A DNA stretch of 64,000 nt from CAVSLM01 sp963728895 (GTDB lineage: Bacteria > Pseudomonadota > Gammaproteobacteria > JBBQDK01). The notes beneath the pieces are model-generated. The model was not told the DNA's origin and searched no databases. It saw nothing but the letters and a program-made list of their open reading frames with translations. Shown here piece after piece: positions 26,567-33,961 of the stretch. The DNA is taken from contig CAVSLM010000001.1 in assembly GCA_963728895.1 (NCBI GenBank), positions 558,001 through 622,000 of the forward strand. Reading direction: 5' to 3'. Numbering within the stretch: the first letter of the stretch is position 1; each line of letters opens with the position of its first letter. Made by a program: the position numbers and the translations under genes.

Positions 26567-27022
26567 TCAGGCCAGTGCCGTTGCGGCCTGCCGGATCGCG
26601 GCGCGGATACGTTGATAGGTGGCGCAGCGGCACAGATTGGCACCCATCGCAGTGTCGATTTCCTCGTCCGAAGGTTTCGCATTGCGCGCCAGCAGCGCGG
26701 TCGCCGCCATGATCTGCCCGGACTGACAATAACCGCACTGCACTACGTCCAGATCGTTCCAGGCCTGCTGCACCGCCCTGGCCTCGCGACCCTGCAGACC
26801 TTCGATGGTGGTGACGGATTTCCCGGCGACGATGCTGACCGGCGTGATGCACGACAGCGTCGTCTGGCCGTCGACGTGCACGGTGCACGCACCGCACAGC
26901 CCGATGCCGCAGCCGTACTTGGTTCCGGTGAGGCGCATGTGATCGCGCAACGCCCACAGCAGGGGCATGTCCGGATCGACCTGCAGCTGCTGGGGTCTGC
27001 CGTTGATCGTGATTCGAATCAT
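26567..27022 (-). CDS. 2Fe-2S small subunit of the molybdenum hydroxylase (IorA-like)
   Basis: A 151-residue protein with two iron-sulfur clusters: plant-type C-x4-C-x2-C (GCGIGLCGAC) plus the distal Cys, and the C-terminal helical pair CGYC and CRC (VVQCGYCQSGQIM, GANLCRCATYQRI). It shuttles electrons from the molybdenum subunit to a cytochrome or quinone. There is no FAD subunit, as in IorAB-type enzymes. ATG 27022 (MIRITINGRP) is the conserved start. It has no own Tat signal and would be carried across with the large subunit. Confidence 0.93.
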   Translation of the reverse strand: MIRITINGRPQQLQVDPDMPLLWALRDHMRLTGTKYGCGIGLCGACTVHVDGQTTLSCITPVSIVAGKSVTTIEGLQGREARAVQQAWNDLDVVQCGYCQSGQIMAATALLARNAKPSDEEIDTAMGANLCRCATYQRIRAAIRQAATALA

Positions 27023-27222
27023 GAGCGGGTGTCCTTGTGTCCAAGGGGCGCAACCCTTCTTCATGCTAGCAGCCCTACGCACGGCCGCCAGTGGCGCGAA
27101 GCGCATGCAGGTTCGATTTGTCGCTGGCGGTTGCTCCCCACGCGGGTGACGGTTTGTCGTGCAGAGGGGCGCCGCCGCGGTCGGCTCACGCACGTTCTGC
27201 ATGTCTGATGCTTCGTATGATC

Positions 27223-27245
27223 ACCCGCCTGGTCGCGGGTTTTTT
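27223..27245 (+). terminator. Rho-independent terminator with no gene before it
   Basis: ACCCGC-CTGGTC-GCGGGT followed by TTTTTT on the plus strand. The genes upstream run the other way, so this must end a leader of the DUF169 gene (ATG 27321), a small RNA, or antisense transcription. The leader 27023-27222 is GC-rich with several possible hairpins, but no named riboswitch could be matched by eye. Confidence 0.75.
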
Positions 27246-27320
27246 CATTGCGTGCGATGCCGTATGCTCTAGGCCGCAGATCTTGCCGCGGGCGCATTTG
27301 CCAAAACAGGGAGCTCACCG

Positions 27321-28055
27321 ATGACCGATGTCGATTTCCGGGGTCTTGCCGCCGAACTGTCCTACATCCTCGGGTTGCAGTCGCCACCTCTGGCGATCAG
27401 TTTTACGGCATCACCGCCGCCCGGCCTCGCCCGCTACGCCGGCGACATGCCGGCACCGACCCCGGACGGTCGCACGGGCAAGGTGCCGGCCGGTTGCGTG
27501 TTCTGGATGAAGGCCGAGAACCGCAGTTTCGCCACGCTCGCCGAGGATCACGCAAACTGCAGCGTGGGAAGCCTGACGCACGGCTTCAAGACCCTCGAGG
27601 AGGCCGCGGTGAACAGCGATGTCGCGGCGCTGGTCGAGGCAGGCTGGGTGACTGCGGAGGTGTTCCCGCAGATTCCGGTCGTCAAGGAGCGCCCGGGTGC
27701 CGTGACCTACGGACCGCTGCACGAGTGTGTCGTAGCGCCGGACGTGGTGTTCCTGCGCGTCAACGCCAAGCAGGTGATGGTGCTTTCCGATGCGCTTCCC
27801 GACCTCAGGTTCGAGGGCAAGCCGCAGTGCCACATCATCGCCATCGCCAAGGAACAGCAACAGGTCGCAGTGAGCGTGGGCTGCATGCTGAGCCGGGTGC
27901 GCACCGGCATGCCCAACACCGAAATGACCTGCGCCATCCCCGCGGCTCGCTTGCAGGAGGTGGTTCGGCGGCTGGGCGGTGCCTGCGGCGCGGACAAGGC
28001 CGTGGCGGCCTACGCCAGCGAGGACTCCCGGCGCTTCGGTCAATATCTTCTCTGA
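27321..28055 (+). CDS. DUF169 family protein
   Basis: A 244-residue soluble protein of the DUF169 family: SYILGLQSPPLAISFTASPP, CVFWMKAE, then HANCSVGSLTHGF with a conserved Cys, YGPLHECVVAPDVVFLRV and CHIIAIAKE. The family is common in anaerobes and sulfur bacteria, often near metal or redox enzymes, and its role is not established; conserved cysteines suggest metal or cofactor binding. It is divergent from the molybdenum hydroxylase across a gap with a terminator. The start ATG 27321 follows AGGGAG. Confidence 0.85.
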   Translation: MTDVDFRGLAAELSYILGLQSPPLAISFTASPPPGLARYAGDMPAPTPDGRTGKVPAGCVFWMKAENRSFATLAEDHANCSVGSLTHGFKTLEEAAVNSDVAALVEAGWVTAEVFPQIPVVKERPGAVTYGPLHECVVAPDVVFLRVNAKQVMVLSDALPDLRFEGKPQCHIIAIAKEQQQVAVSVGCMLSRVRTGMPNTEMTCAIPAARLQEVVRRLGGACGADKAVAAYASEDSRRFGQYLL

Positions 28056-28060
28056 GGACG

Positions 28061-28175
28061 GCGCTGTCGGAAAATCTTACGAATGCCGGATCGCGTTTCG
28101 CCTGACAGGGACGGTGACGGGATCCGAATGTTGCCGTGAAGCCTCCTGCGGCCGTGCGCTGTCGGATTACCTTAC
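28061..28175 (+). promoter_or_regulatory. Pair of direct repeats, possible activator sites
   Basis: TGTCGGAAAATCTTAC (inside 28061-28080) and TGTCGGATTACCTTAC (inside 28156-28175) are 95 bp apart, about nine helical turns, and 17 of 20 bases agree when flanks are included. Both lie upstream of the sigma-54-type promoter at 28229, the usual place for enhancer sites of NtrC-type activators. Confidence 0.55.
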
Positions 28176-28228
28176 ACTGGATAGGGTCCGTTTCAACGGA
28201 GCTCCCGCAAAACAATGCGCTCGCCATT

Positions 28229-28244
28229 TGGTATGGAAGTTGCT
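28229..28244 (+). promoter_or_regulatory. Sigma-54 promoter of the 62-residue protein gene
   Basis: TGGTATGGAAGTTGCT has the invariant GG and GC ten bases apart and an intact TTGCT -12 element, with only one mismatch in the -24 element (TGGTA for TGGCA). The coding start at 28346 is about 100 bp downstream. Confidence 0.65.
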
Positions 28245-28345
28245 CGCTTCTTTCAGCGTGGCAATGATGCAGTCGGAGCGTCGAGGCGGCTGCCGCGAAG
28301 AACACCGGGTTCTTCCTGCAACGTACCAGCGAGAGAGGTTTGGTC

Positions 28346-28534
28346 ATGCAGAACACCGCGCAACCAACACAGGACCAGGTCCTGGAGGTGGTCAGCCAAG
28401 GGTGGTATGTCGTGACGCCGGCCGGACCGGAGGGGCCGCTCGCCACCGAGGAGGAGGCGCAGCGCTACCTGCGCATGTTGAGCAGGGTCTCGGCCGCCCG
28501 CCAGGTGCTGGGCTGCCTCGAACCGCGCGGCTGA
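28346..28534 (+). CDS. Small protein (62 residues) of unknown function
   Basis: ATG 28346 follows GAGAGAGG. The protein is soluble and mildly acidic, with a compact pattern (VVSQGWYVVTPAGPEGPLAT, then EEEAQRYLRMLSRVSAARQV) that suggests a two-strand plus helix fold. It has one cysteine near the end and no signal peptide. It has its own sigma-54-type promoter and paired upstream repeats, which argues that it is a real, regulated gene. No family is recognised. The stretch 28535-28702 that follows shows no gene. Confidence 0.6.
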   Translation: MQNTAQPTQDQVLEVVSQGWYVVTPAGPEGPLATEEEAQRYLRMLSRVSAARQVLGCLEPRG

Positions 28535-28702
28535 CCGGCGTCCGCGCAGCGGGCGCAGGCCTGCCCGTCAGCAGCACGCGCACGCCTTGCGGCAATCCTC
28601 GCGCGTGCGGACCACCCTGTCCGCTCCCGCATCCGGGGAGGATGCGGCCTGCTGCGCAATGTGGCCCATCTCCGAGTTCCTCCATCACACGAAAGGATTG
28701 CC

Positions 28703-29236
28703 GTGAGCCTTCTCAGATCGCTGCTGGTGCTGATCGTTGTGGCGGCGATTGCCGCCGTCGTCTTCGCCTACTCCGGCGTCTATGACGTCGCCGCCACGCA
28801 TCCCGAGAATCCGGTGCTCGCCTGGTTCCTGAGCACCACGATGGATGAGTCGGTTCACCGCCACGCCCGCGATGTCGCAGTGCCTTCGCAGCTTTCGGAT
28901 CCGGAGCTGGTGCGCACCGGGCTCGATCACTATCGCGACATGTGCGTCGAATGCCATGGCGCGCCCGGCGTGGAGCCGGGCGCGCTCGGAAAAGGGCTGG
29001 ATCCCGAGCCTCCCGAACTCGGTGAGGCGGTTTCCGAGTGGACGTCCGCCGAGTTGTTCTGGATCGTCAAGAACGGCGTGCGCATGAGCGGCATGCCGGC
29101 ATGGGGTGCGACCCATACCGATGATCAGCTCTGGACCATTGTGGCATTCCTGCAGCAGTTGCCGCTGCTTTCGCCCGAGGCCTACCAGCAGCTGGTGCAG
29201 GAGGCTGGCGGCGAGCACAGCCACACCCATCCCTGA
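28703..29236 (+). CDS. Membrane-anchored monohaem cytochrome c
   Basis: A 177-residue protein, starting at GTG 28703 behind GAAAGG. One N-terminal membrane helix (SLLVLIVVAAIAAVVFAYSG) anchors a periplasmic class I cytochrome: haem site CVECH at 81-85 and axial Met in GVRMSGMPAWG. The His-rich end (GGEHSHTHP) may bind metal. It resembles the single-haem subunits that feed or drain molybdenum hydroxylases and alcohol dehydrogenases, and it lies 6 kb from the IorAB-like genes. A partner role is possible but unproven. The repeat copy G begins right after its stop. Confidence 0.85.
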   Translation: MSLLRSLLVLIVVAAIAAVVFAYSGVYDVAATHPENPVLAWFLSTTMDESVHRHARDVAVPSQLSDPELVRTGLDHYRDMCVECHGAPGVEPGALGKGLDPEPPELGEAVSEWTSAELFWIVKNGVRMSGMPAWGATHTDDQLWTIVAFLQQLPLLSPEAYQQLVQEAGGEHSHTHP

Positions 29237-29261
29237 CCGGCTGGTGAGATCCTCGGGCTAA
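29237..29261 (+). repeat. Dispersed repeat copy G (terminus only)
   Basis: CCGGCTGGTGAGATCCTCGGGCTAA fills exactly the 21 bp between two convergent genes and continues into the second one's stop codon (CTA at 29258-29260, read TAG on the minus strand). Confidence 0.75.
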
Positions 29262-30301
29262 CTGGTGACGCTCGATGGAGAGGAGAAGGTGGTGCCCTGC
29301 CAGCGTTCGAAGCGCTCGCGGTCGGCGGCCGGCAGCAATGCTCCGAAGGTCTGGGGATCGGCGCAATACAGGGCGTGGCGCAGCTCCTCATAGGGGTCGA
29401 GGTCCAGGCCCTGTTCCTCGCGAAAGCGCCGCACCGCCAGCAGCTCGCGATCCAGCGCGCCGCTGAACTGCTCCTTGGTCAGACCCGGTGCCCGCGCCAG
29501 GATCTCCAGAGTAAAACGATCGGTTTCAGGACGCGCGAAGTCAAAGCCGGGAAATCGGCCATGTACCGCCCGGATCAGCTCGAACACGGTCAGCACCCCG
29601 TCCTTCGCCAGCATGCGGCGCACCCAGTTGTCGCGACTGCGGGTATCGGCTTCGAGCTCGCGCCCCTGGTTGCGCACGTTGACCAGCTCGCGATCGGCCA
29701 GTTCGAACAACGCGGCCAGCGCATGGATGCTGCGGCGGAGCGTAACGGGTACTGCGTGCTTGTACTTGATGTGCGACTCGACATAGCACCAGGCATCCTG
29801 CAGCAGGGTGCGGATCTGCACCTCGAAAGTGAGGTCGGCGAGGACGCGGAACTCGGGCAGCTGGCGCCGCTGCTCACCGAGACGCAGCGCCATCTGCAGG
29901 CCCGAATAGCCGTATAGCTCGCCGTCTTCACCCAGCGAGTCGGTGTGCTCGACCGATACCACTTCGAAGTGATCGCGCAACAGCTCGGCGATCTCCTCCA
30001 CTTCGCTTTCGTACACGCAGATCACCCGCAGCCCGATGAGGTCGGTGAGGTGCTCGCGGATCTCGTAAGGGGTACCGGCTTCCTCCAGCCTCGCACGATA
30101 GCGTTGGGCGAACTTGCGCAGGCTCGATTCCTCGCCTTTCACCCGCGACAGGACCGTGGTGTTTTCCAGACCGGCGGATTGCTCGAGCAGCGCAGCCACC
30201 AGGCCGCGTAACAACGCCGCACCGGAATTGAGACCACCATGGTTGGTATGCAGGTATTGGCGAAACGCGCGTTGCTGTTGTTCGAAATTCGGTGCCGACA
30301 T
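29258..30301 (-). CDS. Small-alarmone-synthetase-like RelA/SpoT-domain protein
   Basis: A 347-residue cytosolic protein with a ppGpp synthetase domain and no hydrolase or TGS domain. Seen: VKGEESSLRKFAQRYRARL (substrate-binding Ser/Lys region), DLIGLRVICVYESEVEEI, GYSGLQMALRL in the place of the usual GYRSxH, and FEVQIRTLLQDAWCYVESHI. It would make (p)ppGpp from ATP and GTP/GDP. The C-terminal 110 residues are helical and unassigned. ATG 30301 (MSAPNFEQQQ) is chosen over a Pro/Arg-rich extension. The altered GYSGLQ motif leaves activity open. Confidence 0.85.
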   Translation of the reverse strand: MSAPNFEQQQRAFRQYLHTNHGGLNSGAALLRGLVAALLEQSAGLENTTVLSRVKGEESSLRKFAQRYRARLEEAGTPYEIREHLTDLIGLRVICVYESEVEEIAELLRDHFEVVSVEHTDSLGEDGELYGYSGLQMALRLGEQRRQLPEFRVLADLTFEVQIRTLLQDAWCYVESHIKYKHAVPVTLRRSIHALAALFELADRELVNVRNQGRELEADTRSRDNWVRRMLAKDGVLTVFELIRAVHGRFPGFDFARPETDRFTLEILARAPGLTKEQFSGALDRELLAVRRFREEQGLDLDPYEELRHALYCADPQTFGALLPAADRERFERWQGTTFSSPSSVTS

Positions 30302-30488
30302 TTGCGTGACCTTTCTTGTGGCAAGGGCGGATGAGCGCCCGGCTTCGGCAGGGGGACCCGATTCCGGTTCGGATGGGTTCCCGCAGACGCGCGAGCCGGG
30401 TGCGCAAGCTTCGCCCAGGTTGCGGAGGCGTGCAAGAGCCGGCGGCAATCTTGTCCTGCTGCCACCGACGATCATGCGTGCGCCGGGG

Positions 30489-30764
30489 TTACTCCGGCGC
30501 GCGGTGTGCCTGACGGAAGGAGAAGCGGCGGACGGACGACCTGTCGGGCGGTGCCGTTTCCATCAACGCGAGCAACTGCCGGCACAGGCGCGGGTCGAGC
30601 TCCTGAAACATCAGCCCGACGCCCTCGGCGGCGGTGTGTCGCACCACGGCACGGATGCGATAGAGGCGCTGCTCCCCTGCGGCATCCAGTTGGACGAAAT
30701 CCATCCCCGCCCGCTTCAGCGCCAGTGGCGGCAAGATGCATGCCCCAGCGCGCCCGAGCTCCAC
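30489..30764 (-). pseudogene. PilZ-like fragment
   Basis: A 91-residue frame from GTG 30764 resembles the second half of a PilZ c-di-GMP-binding domain: GRAGACILPPLALKRAGMDF, then YRIRAVVRHTAAEGVGLMFQ and a helical end. An in-frame TAA sits two codons before the GTG, so the N-terminal RxxxR motif that binds c-di-GMP is missing. It may be a decayed gene; the similarity itself is modest. Confidence 0.35.
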
Positions 30765-31068
30765 CGTTTATCAAAACAGGCGCACGGGCGATGTGCGCCA
30801 TCTCCTGCGGATTGACGCGCGGCGCGAACGTGCCCTGGGGGTGGAATCTGCCCGCTGCTGTAGGAATTACATCGGAATGCGCACGTGCCTGTGGGCACGC
30901 GTGCGCGCGCGTTTGCCAGCCCGCAACGACCCGGGTCTTCCGGGCATCGAGGGTGCGCCGCCACACCGGCACCATTTCGGGCGAGCGCCTGCAGCGCTTG
31001 CGCGCAGTTGCGCGCGACTGCACCCGGTGCATGCTTTACCTGCGATTTGTAACAAGGGTGCACACCGA
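30765..31068. other. Gap without a recognised gene
   Basis: Between the PilZ-like fragment and repeat copy C. Frames here are Arg/Ala-rich and unlike known proteins. A lost N-terminal half of the PilZ-like gene could once have been here. Confidence 0.4.
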
Positions 31069-31133
31069 GGCGCCAGGACGGCTGCGAATTCCGAGAGCTC
31101 CCGGGATGGCGGTGAGATTTCCGTGCTGGAGCA
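31069..31133 (-). repeat. Dispersed repeat copy C (left end)
   Basis: On the minus strand it reads CGGAAATCTCACCGCCATCC, GGGAGCT and AATTCGCAGCCGTCCTGGCG, the first 65 bases of the full copy. It ends one base before the sigma-54 promoter at 31135. Confidence 0.85.
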
Positions 31134-31134
31134 C

Positions 31135-31150
31135 TGGCACGATGGTTGCC
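31135..31150 (+). promoter_or_regulatory. Sigma-54 promoter
   Basis: TGGCACGATGGTTGCC matches the consensus TGGCACR-N4-TTGC without mismatch and has exact GG-N10-GC spacing. The next start codon, ATG 31211, is about 60 bp downstream. The window encodes two sigma-54-dependent activators (35136 and 36468). Confidence 0.75.
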
Positions 31151-31210
31151 ACAACCTTATGCCGCCCCGAGGGGCCGAGGCAACAGGAGGGCGCCGCGCG
31201 CAGGGCAGTC

Positions 31211-32053
31211 ATGACCGAAGCCGTAGCGTTGAACGTCGCCAAGGCGACACGGGTGAATTGGGGTGCGGTACTTTGCGGATGGACCGTCGCGCATTGCGTC
31301 GCTGCCCTGCTGCACGTGGTGGGGCTGGCCCTGGGCGGCAGCAGCGCGGGTCCGGTTGCGAACGCCGCTCCGATCGGCCAGTGGTCGTCGGTGTGGATGG
31401 TGTTCAGCTGGGCGGCCGCGCTGTCCGTCGGCAGCTTTCTCGCCTCGTGGCTGGGTGGCAACATGGATCGTGCCGTGGGCGCGATGCACGGCATCACGGT
31501 GTGGGCGCTGACGACGCTGGTCGCCGTGGTGGTCGTCACCGCAGCACACGATCAGCTGCGCAGCGCGCGGCCACTGGTGCCTGGTGCCATGATCCTGGAA
31601 AGTGCGGCAGTCGGTGCGCCCTGGACCCTGAATGCCGACGAACGCCGCGCAAGCATCGCCCTGCAGGCGGAACTGCAGCGGCGCGCGATCGCTGCCGCGG
31701 ATCGCGCGGCCGCAGCCGCCTCCATGGGTCATCCGCAGCGCCTCGGCCAGATCCCGCTTGCTGCTGCAGCCGATGCATTGCTCAACGGGCATGCCGAGGA
31801 GGCGCGCGACCTGCTGATCGCGGACGGAACCTTGCGCGAGGCCGAGGTGGCCCGCGTGCTGGGCGACGCGCGGCCACTGGTGCAGCAATACCAGGACCAG
31901 CTGCGGCGTGCCGAAGCGCGCACTGCGCGGCGCAACGCCGCCGGCATGTGGCTGGTGCTGGTGGGCAGCCTGGTCGGGCTGTTCAGCGCAGTGCTCGGCG
32001 GCTGGCTGGGACACGGCGGTGCCGCGCGCATGTACCTTTATCGCTTTCGCTGA
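31211..32053 (+). CDS. PhnA-like multi-pass membrane protein
   Basis: A 280-residue inner-membrane protein. It resembles the 'PhnA-like' membrane proteins: VNWGAVLCGWTVAHCVAALL, a second span around SSVWMVFSWAAALSVGSFLA, the loop WLGGNMDRAVGAMHGITVWA with a third span, a long soluble helical section (about 140-240), and a last span (AGMWLVLVGSLVGLFSAVLG). Function is not known; homologues occur near stress genes. A perfect sigma-54 promoter precedes it, so it is probably under one of the NtrC-type regulators. Its 3' end overlaps the convergent MgtC-like gene by 16 bases. Confidence 0.75.
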   Translation: MTEAVALNVAKATRVNWGAVLCGWTVAHCVAALLHVVGLALGGSSAGPVANAAPIGQWSSVWMVFSWAAALSVGSFLASWLGGNMDRAVGAMHGITVWALTTLVAVVVVTAAHDQLRSARPLVPGAMILESAAVGAPWTLNADERRASIALQAELQRRAIAAADRAAAAASMGHPQRLGQIPLAAAADALLNGHAEEARDLLIADGTLREAEVARVLGDARPLVQQYQDQLRRAEARTARRNAAGMWLVLVGSLVGLFSAVLGGWLGHGGAARMYLYRFR

Positions 32054-32520
32054 CGGTTGGAGTGATCGTCAGCCGCGTCCTCCTCATCAGCTGACAGCAG
32101 ACCCTTCAGGGGCCGCACCCAGCGCAGCGTGATGTAATCCAGGGCGCTCAGCACGATCGCGATTTCGTAGTGATGCCATGCCACCGATGCGCCGATGGCG
32201 CCGGTAATCCAGATGCTCGCCGCGGTGGCCGTGCCGTGCACGCTGGCGCTGCGCTTGAGTATCGCGCCGCCACCGATGAAGCCGATACCGGTCATCAGGC
32301 CGTACAGGATGCGCGACTGGCTGTCCGAATCGGACAGCACCTGGATGCCGAGCAGCACGAAACCGCAGCTGCCCACCGCCACCAGCGGAAAGGTGCGCAG
32401 GCCCGCCCCGCGCGCCTCGCGTTCGCGATCCCAGCCGATGGGCATCGCCAGCAGGTAGGCGATCACCAGTCGAACCACCTGCGAGACCGTCACCTGCCAG
32501 TCGAAGTTTCCGAAGTCCAT
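32038..32520 (-). CDS. MgtC/SapB-family membrane protein
   Basis: A 160-residue membrane protein with four or five spans and the MgtC signature: LAMPIGWDREREARGAGLRT, then GLMTGIGFIGGGAILKRS and HGTATAASIWITGAIG. The family is linked to magnesium limitation and to acid or virulence stress. It lacks the C-terminal ACT-like domain of classic MgtC. ATG 32520 (MDFGNFDW) is the family-like start. It converges on the PhnA-like gene with overlap. Confidence 0.88.
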   Translation of the reverse strand: MDFGNFDWQVTVSQVVRLVIAYLLAMPIGWDREREARGAGLRTFPLVAVGSCGFVLLGIQVLSDSDSQSRILYGLMTGIGFIGGGAILKRSASVHGTATAASIWITGAIGASVAWHHYEIAIVLSALDYITLRWVRPLKGLLSADEEDAADDHSNRQRKR

Positions 32521-32638
32521 CGCAGACCCTCCGCCCGGCCTGCGACCGTCGTGGTCGCAGTGCCTGTGCGACCTGGCCCATGCGGCGCGAGCGCGTGTGA
32601 ACCGCTGTCGTAACGGTCCGTCAACCGGTTTCAGCAAC

Positions 32639-32666
32639 TTGACTACTGGATGCGCTGACCTACATT
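32639..32666 (+). promoter_or_regulatory. Possible sigma-70 promoter
   Basis: TTGACT, 16 bases, then TACATT. It lies about 195 bp before the DUF883 gene (ATG 32860) in the 339-bp gap 32521-32859, in which no gene is seen. Confidence 0.4.
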
Positions 32667-32859
32667 GAAGTTATAGCAATGAGGCATCTACGGCGGCGCA
32701 GACATCGTATGCCCTCCTTGATAGAAGAATTCGCAAGGCAGCGTGAGAACCGCCACCGTCCTCGAATCCCAGGTGTCCCAGGGGCGGCCGGCATCCGTGC
32801 CGGGCCGGTGCCGGGGGCGCACATCCCATTCTTGGTTGATCGCAAGCAGGAGGCAGAAT

Positions 32860-33126
32860 ATGGACGGTGAAGAGCTCAATCCCGGTGGCGCCGCGTCGCA
32901 CACCACTACGGACCGCGTTGCACAGGCCGCACATGAGGCAGTCGATCACATCGCCGCTCGCGGCAGCCGCGCCGAAGAGCGCCTGCGCGAGACCGGTCAT
33001 CACGCGACCGAGCGCTCGCGTGAGATCGTCGACGAAGTCACGCGCTATGTGAACGAGAATCCGCTCACGTCGGTCGGCATCGCCGTCGCCGTCGGCTTCG
33101 TGCTCGGCACCATCACCCGGCGCTAG
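32860..33126 (+). CDS. DUF883 / ElaB-YqjD-like protein
   Basis: An 88-residue protein: a helical, amphipathic N-terminal part with many Arg, Glu and Ala (AAHEAVDHIAARGSRAEERL), then a C-terminal membrane anchor with the family ending NPLTSVGIAVAVGFVLGTI-TRR. ElaB/YqjD proteins bind ribosomes to the membrane in stationary phase. AGCAGGAGG precedes ATG 32860. First of three linked genes; the next two are YqjE- and YqjK-like, as in the yqjDEK operon. A paralogue lies at 38034. Confidence 0.88.
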   Translation: MDGEELNPGGAASHTTTDRVAQAAHEAVDHIAARGSRAEERLRETGHHATERSREIVDEVTRYVNENPLTSVGIAVAVGFVLGTITRR

Positions 33127-33134
33127 GAAGCTCG

Positions 33135-33548
33135 ATGTCCATTGCCGGAGCGGCGTGCGAGTCGCAGGTGCAGGAGGAGGCCGCCCGGAGCGTGAGCATT
33201 ACCGATGCCGCGGGCAGGGGTTTCGCCGCGGCGCGCCGGCTGGTGCTCGATGTCGCCGAGCTTGCGGCACTGGAGGGCAGGCGCGCGGCGTTGGCCGCGG
33301 TGGCGATGCTGCTGATGGGCATTGCGGCCATGGTGTTGCTGGTGGCCGCGTGGCTGCTGCTCATGGGCGGGCTCGCCACCTGGATCGTCGGCGCGGGCTG
33401 GAGCCTGGGCGCGGCACTGCTGTGGGTGGCGCTTCCGAATCTGCTTGCGGCACTCGCCCTGGTCTACCTGGTGCTGCGCTCCAGCCGCAGCCTGTTGTTT
33501 GTTGCCACCAGGCGCGCGCTGGCCGCAGAGCCCGGGTATGAGCCATGA
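33135..33548 (+). CDS. YqjE-like (holin-X/DUF1469) membrane protein
   Basis: A 137-residue protein with an N-terminal amphipathic helix (RGFAAARRLVLDVAELAALE) and two long membrane helices (LAAVAMLLMGIAAMVLLVAA and LLWVALPNLLAALALVYLVL). This is the layout of YqjE/phage holin superfamily X proteins. It starts eight bases after the DUF883 gene stop and overlaps the next gene by four bases, so the three form an operon. Role unknown, envelope stress assumed. Confidence 0.8.
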   Translation: MSIAGAACESQVQEEAARSVSITDAAGRGFAAARRLVLDVAELAALEGRRAALAAVAMLLMGIAAMVLLVAAWLLLMGGLATWIVGAGWSLGAALLWVALPNLLAALALVYLVLRSSRSLLFVATRRALAAEPGYEP

Positions 33549-33895
33549 GTCTCGCCAACGCCATCCGCATCAAGGAGCGCGAGATCGTGCGCGACAAACT
33601 GCTGGTGCGCGAGAGCTATGCACACCTCAAGCAGGTTGCGCGCACTTCGGTGAAACAGTCGGTGCGCAGTCATCTCGCCACGCCGCAGGCGCTGTTGATG
33701 GGTTTCTCCGGCGGTTATCTGCTGGCGGTAATCGCGGCCGGCCGCCGGCGCAGGCGCGAAATCGCGCCCGCACCCGCACCCGCATCCGTTCCGGCGCCGC
33801 GCGCGAGCTGGGCGCGTTACATTCCCTGGCCCATGCTGATGGTCGCGTTCAGTAGCTGGATGTCCGGGAGGCACGCAGCGGAGGATGGCCAGTGA
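33545..33895 (+). CDS. YqjK-position protein with basic middle and C-terminal hydrophobic stretch
   Basis: A 116-residue protein whose ATG overlaps the stop of the YqjE-like gene (ATGA). It begins with charged helices (AIRIKEREIVRDKLLVRESY), has one hydrophobic segment (ALLMGFSGGYLLAVIAAG), a basic and Ala-Pro-rich linker and a short second hydrophobic stretch near the end. It occupies the place of YqjK in yqjDEK operons, but sequence similarity to YqjK is weak. Confidence 0.6.
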   Translation: MSLANAIRIKEREIVRDKLLVRESYAHLKQVARTSVKQSVRSHLATPQALLMGFSGGYLLAVIAAGRRRRREIAPAPAPASVPAPRASWARYIPWPMLMVAFSSWMSGRHAAEDGQ

Positions 33896-33961
33896 CGGGC
33901 GCGCGCGCCGGGGCCGCGCGGTCTCCCAATCACGGTTGAGTGCCGGGAAGGGACGGCACCG

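Noticed and set aside
24276..26615. Long open frame of 779 codons on the plus strand
   Set aside because: It is the shadow of the molybdenum hydroxylase gene on the minus strand, which shows all family motifs.
27023..27222. Moco riboswitch or tRNA in the leader
   Set aside because: Several stems are possible but none could be matched to the known consensus by eye; no cloverleaf with an acceptor stem was found.
30472..31032. Minus-strand frame of 186 codons as the full PilZ gene
   Set aside because: Its sequence is Arg/Ala-rich and in a different frame from the PilZ-like half; it carries no RxxxR motif.
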